Assembly: GCF_002884445.1 (NCBI RefSeq)
Contig: NZ_KZ614144.1
Location: forward strand, 4,446,094 to 4,510,093
Direction of reading: 5' to 3'
From: Paenibacillus castaneae
GTDB lineage: Bacteria > Bacillota > Bacilli > Paenibacillales > Paenibacillaceae
Length of the DNA: 64,000 nucleotides
Made by a program: the position numbers and the translations under genes
Shown: piece by piece, positions 46,222 to 55,231 of the stretch
Numbering within the stretch: the stretch's first letter is position 1
How the letters are laid out: the number at the start of each line of letters is the position of its first letter
The notes under the pieces: model-generated
Databases searched by the model: none
What the model saw: only the letters and a program-made list of their open reading frames with translations
What the model was told of the DNA's origin: nothing

Positions 46222-46598
46222 TTCACTCCTTTAAAATCGGGCTAACATAATGTATGTTGGAATGAATCCTTTGGGTTGGGCGGTTGCCTATATATCCTTA
46301 CTCGGCATTGTATAGAGTGTTGGATACCTTGAGTGGAGGGTTTACGCTCGGGTCAGGGTGGAAACCAGGTATAACAGGATTTTCAAATTTCATCGAAGCC
46401 CTCTTTTTCATGCTTTCTCTTTCATAAATACAGGCTTATTATTAGTTTATTGAAATTTGAATAGCTCGACTAAGTGTTTGCCGACTTTTTGACTAACGTT
46501 TTTACGACTATTTGATCGCAAAAAAAAGAAGCTGGACCGATAAATAGTCGATTCAGCTTCTTAATCTTTATAATGTTATTCTCGCGTACATGCTTTCC
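46222..46598. other. Intergenic region upstream of the Pro-rich gene
   Basis: Contains the promoter region of the 46215 gene and the terminator of the ABC exporter operon (46526-46562). No gene is seen. Confidence 0.5.
46526..46562 (-). terminator. Terminator of the ABC exporter operon
   Basis: AAGAAGCTG (46526-46534) pairs with CAGCTTCTT (46554-46562), followed on the minus strand by a run of T. Confidence 0.85.
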
Positions 46599-48386
46599 TT
46601 AAATAGCCGCTTCCGTAGTCTCGAACTGACTATTGTACAATTCAGCATAGAAGCCGTTTGCCGCAAGCAGCTCGTGATGATTGCCGCTTTCGATAATATC
46701 GCCGTCCTTCATGACGAGGATAATATCGGCATTCTTGATCGTGGACAACCTGTGCGCAATAACGAAAGAAGTTCGTCCTGCCATCAACCGGTCCATCGCT
46801 TCCTGAATGAGAAGCTCCGTTCTCGTATCGACGGAACTTGTTGCCTCGTCGAGAATGAGCAGCGGGGCGTTCGCAATAAGCGCTCTTGCAATCGTGATGA
46901 GCTGTTTCTGACCTGCGGAAAGGTTCACTTGCTCGTTCAATACCGTGTCGTAGCCATTCGTTAAGGTTCGGATAAAATGGTCAATGCCCACAGCCTTACA
47001 GACGGCCTTCACATCGGCATCGGTAACCCCTTGCTTGTTAAAGACGATATTTTCTTTGATCGTCCCCTCGAACAGCCATGTATCCTGAAGCACCATGCAG
47101 AACTGTTCATGAACATTTTCCCGAGGAAGCTCATGAATTGGAACGCCATCAATAGCGATTTCCCCGCCGTTCAGCTCATAGAATCGCATCAGCAAATTGA
47201 CGATCGTCGTCTTCCCTGCACCCGTTGGCCCAACGATGGCGATCTTCTGACCAGGCAAAGCACGGGCCGAGAAATCGTGAATAATGAGCTTATTCGGATC
47301 ATATCCGAAGGAAACGTTCCGGAACTCGACCTGCCCCTTAACATCCTTAAGCACCTTCGATTTATGGTTCTCGTCCTCGAGCTCTTTCTCTTCTAAAAAT
47401 TCAAAAACGCGCGCGGCTGCGGCTGCAGTCGATTGCAGACTTGTCGCGGCCTGTGCAATTTGTCCCAAGGGCTGCGTGAACAAACGAACATAAAGCATGA
47501 AAGCGACGATGACACCAAACGAAATATGACCATTCATCGCTAATGCTCCGCCGACAATACAGACCGACACATAACCAAAGTTCCCGACAAACATCATGAG
47601 CGGCATCGTCAAGCCGGATAAAAATTGCGACTTCCATGAGCTTTCATATAATTTATCGTTTATTTCATTAAAAGTTTCCTTTGCCTTCCGCTCTCCATTA
47701 TAGACCTTAACCACATCGTAGCCCGAGTATATTTCTTCTACATGGCCATTCATCGCACCAAGGTTCGCCTGCTGGTGAACGAAATGCTTTTGTGATTTTT
47801 TGATCATGACGGTCATAAAGGCAAATCCTAGAAATGTCGAAATGATAGCCGTCAACGTCATCCATACGTTGGTATAGAACATCATAATCAAGGAGCCAAC
47901 CAGCATCGTAACGGAAGTAACCAGCATCCCGACGCTCTGATTCATCGTTTGCCCGATCGTGTCGATGTCGTTCGTGACGCGGCTCAGCACGTCGCCGTTG
48001 CTCGTGGAATCAAAATATTTGAGCGGAAGCTTATTGATCTTCTTGGAAATGCGCGTACGCAAGCTTTTCGATACCTTCTGGGTTACCGTAGCCATTATAA
48101 AGCCCTGGAAGAACGAGAAGATGACGCTTAATCCGTATAGAACGGCAAGCAGTATACCAATGCTGCTAATCGCATCCATGTCAATTTCGCCCATTAACCC
48201 TTTGGTAATATGATCCGTCATATCTTTCAGCTTGCTTGGTCCGACAATCGTAAATATCGTACCCACAACGGACAGCAGCAGAGCCACGACAATAAGAGGA
48301 ATGTACGGCTTGCAATACGCGACGAGCTTGCCCATTGTGCCTTTGAAATCGATGTTTTGCTTAGTTGCGACCTGTTGTTTAGCCAA
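46599..48386 (-). CDS. ABC exporter half-transporter, catalytic-site subunit (YfiC-like)
   Basis: A 595-residue fusion of six-helix membrane domain (1-310) and nucleotide-binding domain. The start TTG 48386 is nine bases after GGAGG; TTG 48392 is too close. Motifs: Walker A GPTGAGKTT, signature LSAGQKQ, Walker B LLILDEATSSVD with intact catalytic glutamate, then H-loop AHRLS. It overlaps the gene upstream and forms a heterodimer with it. MarR-controlled heterodimeric exporters of this type expel drugs or peptides. Substrate unknown. Confidence 0.88.
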   Translation of the reverse strand: MAKQQVATKQNIDFKGTMGKLVAYCKPYIPLIVVALLLSVVGTIFTIVGPSKLKDMTDHITKGLMGEIDMDAISSIGILLAVLYGLSVIFSFFQGFIMATVTQKVSKSLRTRISKKINKLPLKYFDSTSNGDVLSRVTNDIDTIGQTMNQSVGMLVTSVTMLVGSLIMMFYTNVWMTLTAIISTFLGFAFMTVMIKKSQKHFVHQQANLGAMNGHVEEIYSGYDVVKVYNGERKAKETFNEINDKLYESSWKSQFLSGLTMPLMMFVGNFGYVSVCIVGGALAMNGHISFGVIVAFMLYVRLFTQPLGQIAQAATSLQSTAAAAARVFEFLEEKELEDENHKSKVLKDVKGQVEFRNVSFGYDPNKLIIHDFSARALPGQKIAIVGPTGAGKTTIVNLLMRFYELNGGEIAIDGVPIHELPRENVHEQFCMVLQDTWLFEGTIKENIVFNKQGVTDADVKAVCKAVGIDHFIRTLTNGYDTVLNEQVNLSAGQKQLITIARALIANAPLLILDEATSSVDTRTELLIQEAMDRLMAGRTSFVIAHRLSTIKNADIILVMKDGDIIESGNHHELLAANGFYAELYNSQFETTEAAI

Positions 48387-50142
48387 TTTCAAGCTCCTCC
48401 TTCGATAACTGAGAGTTCGCGATCTGACGATATACCTCGCAGGTCTGAAGCAGCTCTTGATGCGTGCCTCTTCCTACTATCTTGCCTTCGTCGAGAACGA
48501 GTATGAGATCGGCTTCCTTGATCGTCCCGATTCGCTGCCCCACAATTAGGTTAGTAGCTCCAGCTGTTTCTTGCTTCAACATGGAACGCAGCTGGCGGTC
48601 GGTCTTGTAATCAAGCGCAGAGAAGGAGTCGTCAAAAATGTAAATGTCAGGCTTACGGTAGATAGCCCTGGCGATGGATAACCGCTGCTTCTGTCCGCCG
48701 GACAAATTCGAGCCGCCTTGCGAGATACTTCCCTCATACCCGCCTTCCAGCTTCTCGACAAACTCTTGGCCCTTGGCGATCGCTACCGCTTTCTTCACAT
48801 CGTCCGCCGACCCTGCCACTTGCCCATTATCGCCATAGGCGACGTTGGACGTTACCGTTCCGCTGAACAATACGGCTTTCTGAGGAACATAGCCAAGCTT
48901 GTTATGCAGATCTTTCAGCGAGTAATCCTTCACGTTCATCCCCGCAACGAGCACCTCTCCGTCCGTCACATCGTAAAACCTCGGAATTAAGTTCATCATT
49001 GTACTCTTGCCGCTGCCCGTGGAGCCGATAAATGCAACCGTCTCGCCTCTGCGTGCAACGAAGCTGATATCCCTAAGCACATACTCGTCCGAATCCGCAT
49101 ACTTGAAGCTGACATTCCGAAATTCAATCTCTCCTGCTTTCGCGGCATTAGTCGATTTCGAACTGCCATCCTTGATGCTTGGTTCTGTATTCAATACTTC
49201 CATGACACGCTTGGCAGCAACCGACGCACGCGGCAGCATGAAGAAAACCATCGACAGCATCATAAAGGCCATGACGATCTGCATCGCATAGGAAGAGAAA
49301 ATGACCATGTCGCTGAACAAGCCTAGTCTAGCAACTGTATCAGCTCCATTGATCAGATAAGCGCCTATCCAATAAATCGCCAAGCTTAATCCGCTCATGA
49401 TCAGACTCATGACCGGCATCATTAATGCCATCAATCGGCTTGTGAACAGATTCGCATCTGTTAACTCCCGATTGGCGTAATCGAACTTCGCTTCTTGGCT
49501 CGGTCCGGCATTATAAGCACGAATGACTCGCAGACCTTGAAGCCCTTCTCTCGTTACTCGGTTCAATTGATCCGTTAGACCTTGAATCTTTCTGAACTTC
49601 GGCATGGCGAACAAAATAACGATCGCAATCATAAGAAGAAGCAGTGCAACTGAAATGCCAGACGAGAGCGTCCATTGCCAGCTCTTGCTTGAGATTTTCA
49701 CAATCGCCCAGCCTGCCAGAATAGGCGCTTTAATCATGACCTGCAGACCCATCGCCACGATCGTTTGTACTTGCGTAATATCGTTCGTGGAACGCGTAAT
49801 GAGACTTGCTGTTGAGAATTGATTCATCTCGGCCATTGAGAATGATTCAACCTTGTCGAAGAGCAGGCTTCTAAGCCTCTTAGCGAGCGATGCAGCGCTC
49901 TTCGCAACCAAAAAAACAACGATGAAGGATGCAATTAAGCTTCCAATGGCACATAGCATCATATAGGCGCCTGGCTCCCATACCTCGCTTAAGGAGCTGC
50001 CTTCCGTCTGCACCAGTTTTGTGATTTGTGCCAAATAATCGGGAAGCTTGAGATCGAGCCATACCTGGAACACGATAAATGCAGTACTGATTACGATAAA
50101 CCAAACATTTTTGGGATTGAAATATTTCAAAATCTTAAGCAT
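48379..50142 (-). CDS. ABC exporter half-transporter, degenerate-site subunit (YfiB-like)
   Basis: A 587-residue membrane domain/NBD fusion from ATG 50142, ten bases after GGAG. Walker A GSTGSGKST and signature LSGGQKQR are normal. Walker B reads IYIFDDSFSALD, with Asp in place of the catalytic Glu, and the switch position is GQRIG instead of a histidine loop. This is the classic degenerate half of a heterodimeric exporter, with the second gene supplying the active glutamate. Operon order is MarR, this gene, YfiC-like gene. Confidence 0.88.
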   Translation of the reverse strand: MLKILKYFNPKNVWFIVISTAFIVFQVWLDLKLPDYLAQITKLVQTEGSSLSEVWEPGAYMMLCAIGSLIASFIVVFLVAKSAASLAKRLRSLLFDKVESFSMAEMNQFSTASLITRSTNDITQVQTIVAMGLQVMIKAPILAGWAIVKISSKSWQWTLSSGISVALLLLMIAIVILFAMPKFRKIQGLTDQLNRVTREGLQGLRVIRAYNAGPSQEAKFDYANRELTDANLFTSRLMALMMPVMSLIMSGLSLAIYWIGAYLINGADTVARLGLFSDMVIFSSYAMQIVMAFMMLSMVFFMLPRASVAAKRVMEVLNTEPSIKDGSSKSTNAAKAGEIEFRNVSFKYADSDEYVLRDISFVARRGETVAFIGSTGSGKSTMMNLIPRFYDVTDGEVLVAGMNVKDYSLKDLHNKLGYVPQKAVLFSGTVTSNVAYGDNGQVAGSADDVKKAVAIAKGQEFVEKLEGGYEGSISQGGSNLSGGQKQRLSIARAIYRKPDIYIFDDSFSALDYKTDRQLRSMLKQETAGATNLIVGQRIGTIKEADLILVLDEGKIVGRGTHQELLQTCEVYRQIANSQLSKEELEIG

Positions 50143-50236
50143 TTATCAAACGCTCCTTCTCTATGTTGTTAGCCATAGAACTGTAAGTCTACTAACTATA
50201 TTACAATAATAAAAGCCGCTCTAACAACTGCGACGA

Positions 50237-50671
50237 CTACTCCAGATTCTTTTTGAGTTTATCGAGCACACCAAAAAAAGTATCCATCTCCTCTTGCGAT
50301 AGACCCTTCTTTAATTCACACTCCAATTCAACGTATTTTAAAATAATCGCTTCATGGTATTCAATGGCTTTTGGCGTAAGAATAATCTTCTTTAATCTTG
50401 CATCATAAGGGACAGATTGTCTCGTTATGAGATTATTTTTCTCCATCAATTGCAAAATCTTACTCGCGGTCGAACGTCGAATCGTGAACTGGCTCTCGAA
50501 ATCACGTTGGAAAATCTCCTTGTGCTGGTTATCGACAAAGTACCTCAGCACCCATCCATGCATGCCAGTCATTTGATCGCCAAATTTTTGACTCATAAAC
50601 CCGCTAACCTGTCTATGCAGCATATTTCTTAGCGTCCTAAGTTCTAGCGCAACCGATCTGTCTGCGTTCAT
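50237..50671 (-). CDS. MarR-family repressor of the ABC exporter
   Basis: A 144-residue regulator starting at ATG 50671 behind GGGAGG. The winged helix is at about residues 50-110 (FESQFTIRRSTASKILQLME, then RQSVPYDARLKKIILT). It is the first gene of the exporter operon, 94 bases before the first transporter gene. The inverted repeat at 50731-50744 overlaps the -35 region of its promoter and is the likely autoregulatory site. Confidence 0.9.
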   Translation of the reverse strand: MNADRSVALELRTLRNMLHRQVSGFMSQKFGDQMTGMHGWVLRYFVDNQHKEIFQRDFESQFTIRRSTASKILQLMEKNNLITRQSVPYDARLKKIILTPKAIEYHEAIILKYVELECELKKGLSQEEMDTFFGVLDKLKKNLE

Positions 50672-50730
50672 TTCGACCTCCCATTTTCAGCTTTTAATTC
50701 GATATCTTTCTATATTTTATCACATTACTT

Positions 50731-50744
50731 GTTAGGCAGCTAAC
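50731..50744. promoter_or_regulatory. Probable MarR operator
   Basis: GTTAG-N4-CTAAC (50731-50735, 50740-50744) lies 60 bases upstream of the MarR start, overlapping the -35 region of a minus-strand promoter whose -10 is TAAAAT. GTTAG/CTAAC half-sites recur between MarR and the ABC genes (50164-50227). Confidence 0.45.
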
Positions 50745-50877
50745 ATAATTCCGACTACTTGAATAGCATTTTCACGATTTATAATGAACTATGGCTGCTG
50801 CAAAGCAATATTTACTTCTGCCAAATTGAACTATAGCACCTCGTTAGTTGAAGAGAAAAATAGCTTACTTTAACAGG

Positions 50878-50911
50878 AAGACGCCATCCAAAATACATCG
50901 GATAGCGTCTT
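50878..50911 (-). terminator. Terminator-like hairpin after the SDR gene
   Basis: AAGACGC (50878-50884) pairs with GCGTCTT (50905-50911), with an inner ATCC/GGAT pair. The T tract is weak. Confidence 0.5.
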
Positions 50912-50930
50912 GATATTTCGAATATTTTTA

Positions 50931-51647
50931 TTAAGGGTTGGTCGACCAAAGTCCAGCATGTTTCAATACAACACGTGGATGAAGTTTAAGCTGTGCAACC
51001 ATCAAGTCTGCTAAATCTTCTGCTTGCATCACTTTTTCTGGATTGCCGTCTGTTAAGTTCAGCTCAACAGCCATATCTGTTGCAACCGTACTTGGCGTTA
51101 ACGTTGTAACACGAATATTTTTCTTACGCACCTCAAGCATTAATGACTCACTTAGTCCGATAACTGCAGCTTTGGAAGCTGAGTATGCACTAGTAATTGG
51201 TGCACCTCTTTGACCAGCTGTTGATGAGATATTAATAATGTCGCCTGTGTTACGCTCTATCATTTCCGGTAATACCGCACGTGTTGTGTAGTATACACCT
51301 TTTACGTTTACATCGATAATATTTGTCCATTCTTCTGGCGTTAATTCCATGAAGCCGCCGAATTTCGAAATACCTGCATTGTTTACTAAAATATCGATTG
51401 CACCAAGCTCACCACGAATTGATTCAGCCGCTGTGGTGATAGAGTCTAAATCCGCTACATTTGCCGCAGCGATTGCTACCTTCACATCATACTGTTTGAG
51501 TTCCTCTGCTACTTGTTGTAAATTTTCAAGCGTACGTCCAACAAGACCTACGTGAATACCTTCTTGTGCAAAAGCTACTGCTGTTGCACGTCCAATTCCA
51601 CGCCCTGCTCCTGTAATTAACGCCACTTTTCCTTCGATCGTTTGCAT
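50931..51647 (-). CDS. Short-chain dehydrogenase/reductase (FabG-like)
   Basis: A 238-residue soluble oxidoreductase. The cofactor loop is TGAGRGIG near residue 12, followed by NNAG (about 90), the catalytic Ser in ISSTAG and YSASK (Y and K) near 155. It resembles 3-ketoacyl-ACP reductases but stands alone, divergent from an HxlR-type regulator, which suggests a stress- or carbonyl-responsive reductase rather than fatty-acid synthesis. Substrate unknown. Confidence 0.88.
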   Translation of the reverse strand: MQTIEGKVALITGAGRGIGRATAVAFAQEGIHVGLVGRTLENLQQVAEELKQYDVKVAIAAANVADLDSITTAAESIRGELGAIDILVNNAGISKFGGFMELTPEEWTNIIDVNVKGVYYTTRAVLPEMIERNTGDIINISSTAGQRGAPITSAYSASKAAVIGLSESLMLEVRKKNIRVTTLTPSTVATDMAVELNLTDGNPEKVMQAEDLADLMVAQLKLHPRVVLKHAGLWSTNP

Positions 51648-51884
51648 GTTTTTCGCTCCTTTTGAAGAGGTAATCTTATTTTAGACGAATCAAAAGTGTA
51701 TTAAACTAAAACATTTTAATAATTAAGTAAGGTGAGTTTGATAAAATCGTTCTGGTGGAATAATTAATAAAGCTTTTTTACTCATAATGTTTTTCGCCTA
51801 AAATAGAAAAAGATTTGTCTTTAAGACTCACTTCATTCTACCGACGAATTTCTACATTGTGAAGAACGCACTTTTTTGTGCGGA

Positions 51885-51909
51885 GGTTACCAAACGGTTA
51901 CTATTGTAA
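51885..51909. promoter_or_regulatory. Candidate HxlR operator
   Basis: GGTTAC is repeated at 51885-51890 and 51896-51901, and TTAC-N4-GTAA (51898-51909) is an inverted repeat. Both lie just upstream of the HxlR gene, in the divergent promoter region with the SDR gene. Confidence 0.4.
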
Positions 51910-51927
51910 GAAAAGGAGTTAACCCCC

Positions 51928-52308
51928 ATGTCAGATACATTAAGAAAAGAGATTAAAGAGAAAATATTAAATCATGATTATCATTGTGAAAAAGAACTTA
52001 CCTTATCGATTATTAGTGGAAAATGGAAAGTTGTTATTTTGTGGCATTTAGGTGTAGAAGGGACACATCGATTCAGCGAACTTCAAAGACTTTTCCCAAA
52101 AATATCACATAAGATATTAACAAACCAATTACGCGAACTGTTAGAAGATGGAATTGTTCATAGAGAAGTGATTCCAGAAATTCCTCCGAAAGTCGAATAT
52201 TCCATGACTGATCTTGGGATGACGTTATTACCAATCGTTGAGATGATGTATGAATGGGGGAAAAAACGAATAGATCAGATTAAACAAGAAAACAATTATT
52301 TTGAATAA
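51928..52308 (+). CDS. HxlR-family regulator
   Basis: A 126-residue winged-helix regulator starting at ATG 51928 behind AAAGGAG. The family signature is complete: conserved cysteine in HCEKELTLSIISGKWKVVIL, FSELQRLFPKISHKILTNQL, and RELLEDGIVHRE. HxlR proteins (YodB, HypR) sense electrophiles or disulfide stress through that cysteine. It is divergent from the SDR gene, its likely target. Confidence 0.92.
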   Translation: MSDTLRKEIKEKILNHDYHCEKELTLSIISGKWKVVILWHLGVEGTHRFSELQRLFPKISHKILTNQLRELLEDGIVHREVIPEIPPKVEYSMTDLGMTLLPIVEMMYEWGKKRIDQIKQENNYFE

Positions 52309-52534
52309 GAAAAATAACGTGATCATTTCCCATTATATAAATCCCCTACTAATGATAAAAAAGAAAAACGAGAAATAAGTTTTATCTTGTTCCATAATCG
52401 GGAGCAATTTTAGAACAAGAAGTAAAAGGGTAATACATAGTATTCATGACAAATATGTATCACTCACTTTCGTTGAACTTATTTGAGCAATTCTGTCACA
52501 TCACATCTATTCTTACAATACCATCAATATTAAG

Positions 52535-52581
52535 CACTCCACATGTGTCGAGTGTGTATACAGTAAAAAACCAAACGGAAT
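52535..52581. other. Serine-recombinase att-like site B (empty attB type)
   Basis: Core CACTCCACATGTGTCGAGTG (52535-52554). The 47 bases match the site at 63953-64000 with three substitutions and one indel. The left flank (CATC, ATATTA, GCACTCC) also matches site C. It equals the left half of C joined to the right half of D, so it looks like an unoccupied attB. Confidence 0.6.
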
Positions 52582-52595
52582 CTCTGCATTTGGTT
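52565..52595 (-). terminator. Terminator of the alpha/beta hydrolase gene
   Basis: AACCAAA (52569-52575) pairs with TTTGGTT (52589-52595), with six T on the minus-strand side. It overlaps the right flank of att-like site B. Confidence 0.6.
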
Positions 52596-52683
52596 TCATT
52601 TATTGATATAACATCACATTTTAATCAGACTCCGTAGTTGAGGGCACGGCGGCGTTAATATTCGTGGGTATTGCTGTCCGAAT

Positions 52684-53592
52684 TTACAATCGATTTTTTA
52701 TAAAATCCAAAATTTCCAAGCGCATTTCCGCGGTTTCTATATGTCCAATGTCATAACGCATTAATTTCCAGTTATGAGGAGCACCCTCATCAAGGTATAC
52801 CGTTTTCAACTCTTTATCAATTTGATCTAACCCTTTAGGCGGCGTTAAACGGTCATAATTCCCTGCTAAACTGAGATGGCTACGAGGTGCAATTAAAGCA
52901 TTGATTTGAGCCGTTGTAAAATATTTCAGAAGCTTTGGAACAAAGTAGAAAATGCCATGGCCGTCCAGCCCGCGTGAATTAATTAATGCGTCAAAATCAG
53001 TAAGGCAGCAAATATCTATGCACATTTTTATGCGCGTATCTAATGCCGCCGTCCACCAAGCCATCGTGCTGCCCATCGACATGCCTAATGTCCCTATGCG
53101 GTCCGAAATCACATCTTCTCGGGATGCAAGATAATCCAATGCTCTTAAATTATCGTACACCATCATTCCCCACATGACTTGACCTTTCCATAGCATCTCT
53201 TTAAAAATTTCGCTTTCGGTTCGCCCTCTCCTTTCTCCAAAAGCCCACATATCGATACATAGTGTTGAATAACTCATTTGCGTCAAGTGGTCAGCATACG
53301 GGGTACTTTGAAGATAAACATTGCTGTTTATCAATTCATCTTTGCCTAAGTGGTAAAAACCGCCATGGGAATGATTAAACAGAATAGCTGGCGTTGGACC
53401 CTTCGCATTAATAGGCTTACAGAAATAAGCTGGAACACTTTCAATGCCATTAAGATCCAATAGCAATTTCTCCAAAATGTAGTGCTCGCGTCTTTCTTCC
53501 GATAGGGTTCGCACCGTAATTGGACTTTTTTCAGGCAAATCGCCTAACAGATTATGTAACTCTTGTCGCCGCTTCTCTTTATCGTATGTCAT
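52684..53592 (-). CDS. Alpha/beta hydrolase family protein (Abhydrolase_7-like)
   Basis: A 302-residue soluble hydrolase. The preferred start is ATG 53592, preceded by GGGAG; a longer frame from 53652 adds 20 residues with no clear ribosome-binding site. Catalytic residues fit an esterase: nucleophile Ser in GMSMGS, Asp in GNYDRLTP, His in GHIETAEM, with NHSHGG as the oxyanion-hole region. Relatives act on acylated sugars or related esters. It lies near a GH16 gene and a sugar-oxidoreductase operon, consistent with carbohydrate use; the substrate is unknown. Confidence 0.8.
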   Translation of the reverse strand: MTYDKEKRRQELHNLLGDLPEKSPITVRTLSEERREHYILEKLLLDLNGIESVPAYFCKPINAKGPTPAILFNHSHGGFYHLGKDELINSNVYLQSTPYADHLTQMSYSTLCIDMWAFGERRGRTESEIFKEMLWKGQVMWGMMVYDNLRALDYLASREDVISDRIGTLGMSMGSTMAWWTAALDTRIKMCIDICCLTDFDALINSRGLDGHGIFYFVPKLLKYFTTAQINALIAPRSHLSLAGNYDRLTPPKGLDQIDKELKTVYLDEGAPHNWKLMRYDIGHIETAEMRLEILDFIKNRL

Positions 53593-53952
53593 GTGACCGA
53601 CATCTCCCATTCCTAAATAATCGTTTTTGTTTAAAACGACCAATAACTTCATACCATCCCAATGAAATCAGTAATCTAGTAAACCCGATTTCCAATTATG
53701 TTCAAGCTCGTGTTATTGGAAAGAAACTAGAACCGAATGATGATCATTCATCGAAGTATTATCATATTTGCTGAGCGGCCGCGGATGATGTGCGAACAGA
53801 CGATGGTGAGGCCGTACATGACGTCCAAAAGCTCATTTTTCATGACCGGCTTTAATAAATATCCTTTTATTCCGTAACTATAGCATCCTGAGCGTATTTA
53901 AAATCATCATAGGCGGAGCGATAGGGCAGCGTCGGGGCATTCTGTTATTGGA
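53593..53952. other. Region with response-regulator fragment
   Basis: Contains a broken receiver-domain fragment (53783-53942, minus). The remaining bases show no gene. Confidence 0.5.
53783..53942 (-). pseudogene. Fragment of a YesN-type response regulator
   Basis: The minus strand reads SAYDDFKYAQDAI, then, after a frame change, YGIKGYLLKPVMKNELLDVM. This is the end of a CheY-like receiver domain (alpha4-beta5-alpha5, with the conserved K of LKP), typical of two-component regulators beside Paenibacillus sugar genes. Both ends are missing and a frameshift is present. Confidence 0.75.
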
Positions 53953-54852
53953 TTACTTGGTCTCTCTCTCGTAAACTCGCACATAGTCTACTTCTAATTG
54001 AGCGGGGAGAGTTGCATTTTTAATATTTCCAGCCCAATCGCCAACCTCTGCGGTAATCTTTAAATAAGCAGGCACTTGAGAGACTCCCCCTGCTGACGTT
54101 CGCCAAGTCTCTTTGTCATCGACATAAAAGATATATTCCTCTTCGTTCCACTCTAATGCAAACGTATGAAAACCTTCGTATATACCCTTTATATAAGGCG
54201 CGAGTCCGGCACTTTTATGATCTCCTTCATAACCGTCCCAGTGCAAGGCGTGCTGGATCGTGTCCCCATCCTTTGCGAACGGCGATTCAAATATATCAAC
54301 CTCCGTCCCGTCTCTTCCGTCATTGCCGACTTGATGCACCGAGTCTGACATCAGCCAGAAAGCAGTCCAAAACCCTTCTTCTTTAGGCACTTTTGCACGA
54401 ATCTCATAATAACCGTATGCTTGTTCAAATAAATCCTTGGAACGAATGGCTCCGGAATAATATTTGCCGTCCCTTTCGCTCACTTGAATAATCAAATGGC
54501 CCTCGCCATCTAAAAAAGCTTCCTGATTTGACCACTGCCCATTTTTTCGTACCCATTCAGGCGCATGCGCCCATTTTGTATTGTCCAGCTGCTCCCCTTC
54601 GAAATAATCTGCGAACGTCAGCTTCCATCCTTCCTTCGTCTCTGCTTTTATCTTTTCTTTCATCTCATCCTCCGATTCGATCTTTGTCTCCTTCTCTGAT
54701 TCTGACTTCACCTCTGCATTCGTCTTTTCCACTGATTCTGAGCCGTCAATATTTGCTGGATATTGGCTTGCGCTTCCACACCCTGCAATTAGAACAATTA
54801 ATAATGTACAAGTTAAAAAAAACTGCCGTCTCAGCCTTTTTGGGTTTGTCAT
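53953..54852 (-). CDS. Lipoprotein glycoside hydrolase family 16
   Basis: A 299-residue lipid-anchored beta-glucanase. The lipobox LIAGC places the lipidated cysteine at residue 25. A charged, Glu/Lys-rich stalk follows (45-75), then the GH16 domain from about 75. The active-site motif E-x-D-x-x-E is E184, D186, E189 (EVDIFE). GH16 enzymes cleave laminarin, lichenan or similar glucans; exact specificity cannot be fixed from sequence. A strong promoter and a cre-like site upstream indicate carbon-catabolite control by CcpA. Confidence 0.88.
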   Translation of the reverse strand: MTNPKRLRRQFFLTCTLLIVLIAGCGSASQYPANIDGSESVEKTNAEVKSESEKETKIESEDEMKEKIKAETKEGWKLTFADYFEGEQLDNTKWAHAPEWVRKNGQWSNQEAFLDGEGHLIIQVSERDGKYYSGAIRSKDLFEQAYGYYEIRAKVPKEEGFWTAFWLMSDSVHQVGNDGRDGTEVDIFESPFAKDGDTIQHALHWDGYEGDHKSAGLAPYIKGIYEGFHTFALEWNEEEYIFYVDDKETWRTSAGGVSQVPAYLKITAEVGDWAGNIKNATLPAQLEVDYVRVYERETK

Positions 54853-54922
54853 TGTCGTGCTCCTCCTAATTTAGGTAACGAATCGTACGAATGTTCATGC
54901 TTATCAAGTTAATTATTCCTGA

Positions 54923-54951
54923 ATTATCATATAGGATGAAATAGCAGTCAA
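54923..54951 (-). promoter_or_regulatory. Sigma-A promoter of the GH16 gene
   Basis: -35 TTGACT (54946-54951) and -10 GATAAT (54923-54928) with 17-base spacing on the minus strand, 70 bases upstream of the start codon. Confidence 0.8.
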
Positions 54952-54958
54952 GGATAAA

Positions 54959-54970
54959 GAAAGCGCTTTA
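54959..54970. promoter_or_regulatory. cre-like CcpA site
   Basis: GAAAGCGCTTTA contains the perfect palindrome AAAGCGCTTT (54960-54969), close to the cre consensus. It ends seven bases upstream of the GH16 -35 box, a position consistent with CcpA control. Confidence 0.5.
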
Positions 54971-55184
54971 TTATAGTTTTTACTGGAAACGCCAAATGCC
55001 TGAATAGGCTCGGGTAGCTACCAGCTTGTTTGATAGCGCTAACAGTGGATGAAGCATTACGTTTTATTACTGATACATTCCGAGTGCAACAGGATCTGAA
55101 TCTTGTATCATTACAGGATATTAGCGTTTTTTTAGTATTATTTTGACGTGTCTCGATTAGCTTGGAGTAAACAATGCCAAATGG

Positions 55185-55214
55185 AGAGGCACCGCCTTTG
55201 AAGGAGGCGCCTCT
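55185..55214. terminator. Hairpin after the AraC gene
   Basis: AGAGGC...CGCCT pairs with AGGCG...GCCTCT. There is no good T tract on either side, so termination is uncertain. Confidence 0.4.
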
Positions 55215-55231
55215 GAACACTAACAATTATC

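Larger units (their letters stand above)
52309..52683. other. Intergenic region with att-like site and terminator
   Basis: Contains att-like site B (52535-52581) and a terminator (52565-52595) serving the minus-strand hydrolase gene. No gene is supported. Confidence 0.5.
54853..55231. other. Intergenic region upstream of GH16
   Basis: Contains the GH16 promoter (54923-54951), a cre-like site (54959-54970) and a hairpin after the AraC gene (55185-55214). The overlapping minus ORF 54948-55226 shows no protein-like features. Confidence 0.5.

Noticed and set aside
52535..52581. The reverse complement of att site B reads HVEC in one frame, recalling the 3' end of rRNA methyltransferase genes used as integration targets
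   Set aside because: A terminator-like hairpin lies immediately on the side where that gene would have to be, and no methyltransferase sequence follows.
54948..55226. 92-residue minus-strand ORF upstream of GH16
   Set aside because: It overlaps the GH16 promoter and cre-like site and has no ribosome-binding site or protein-like composition.
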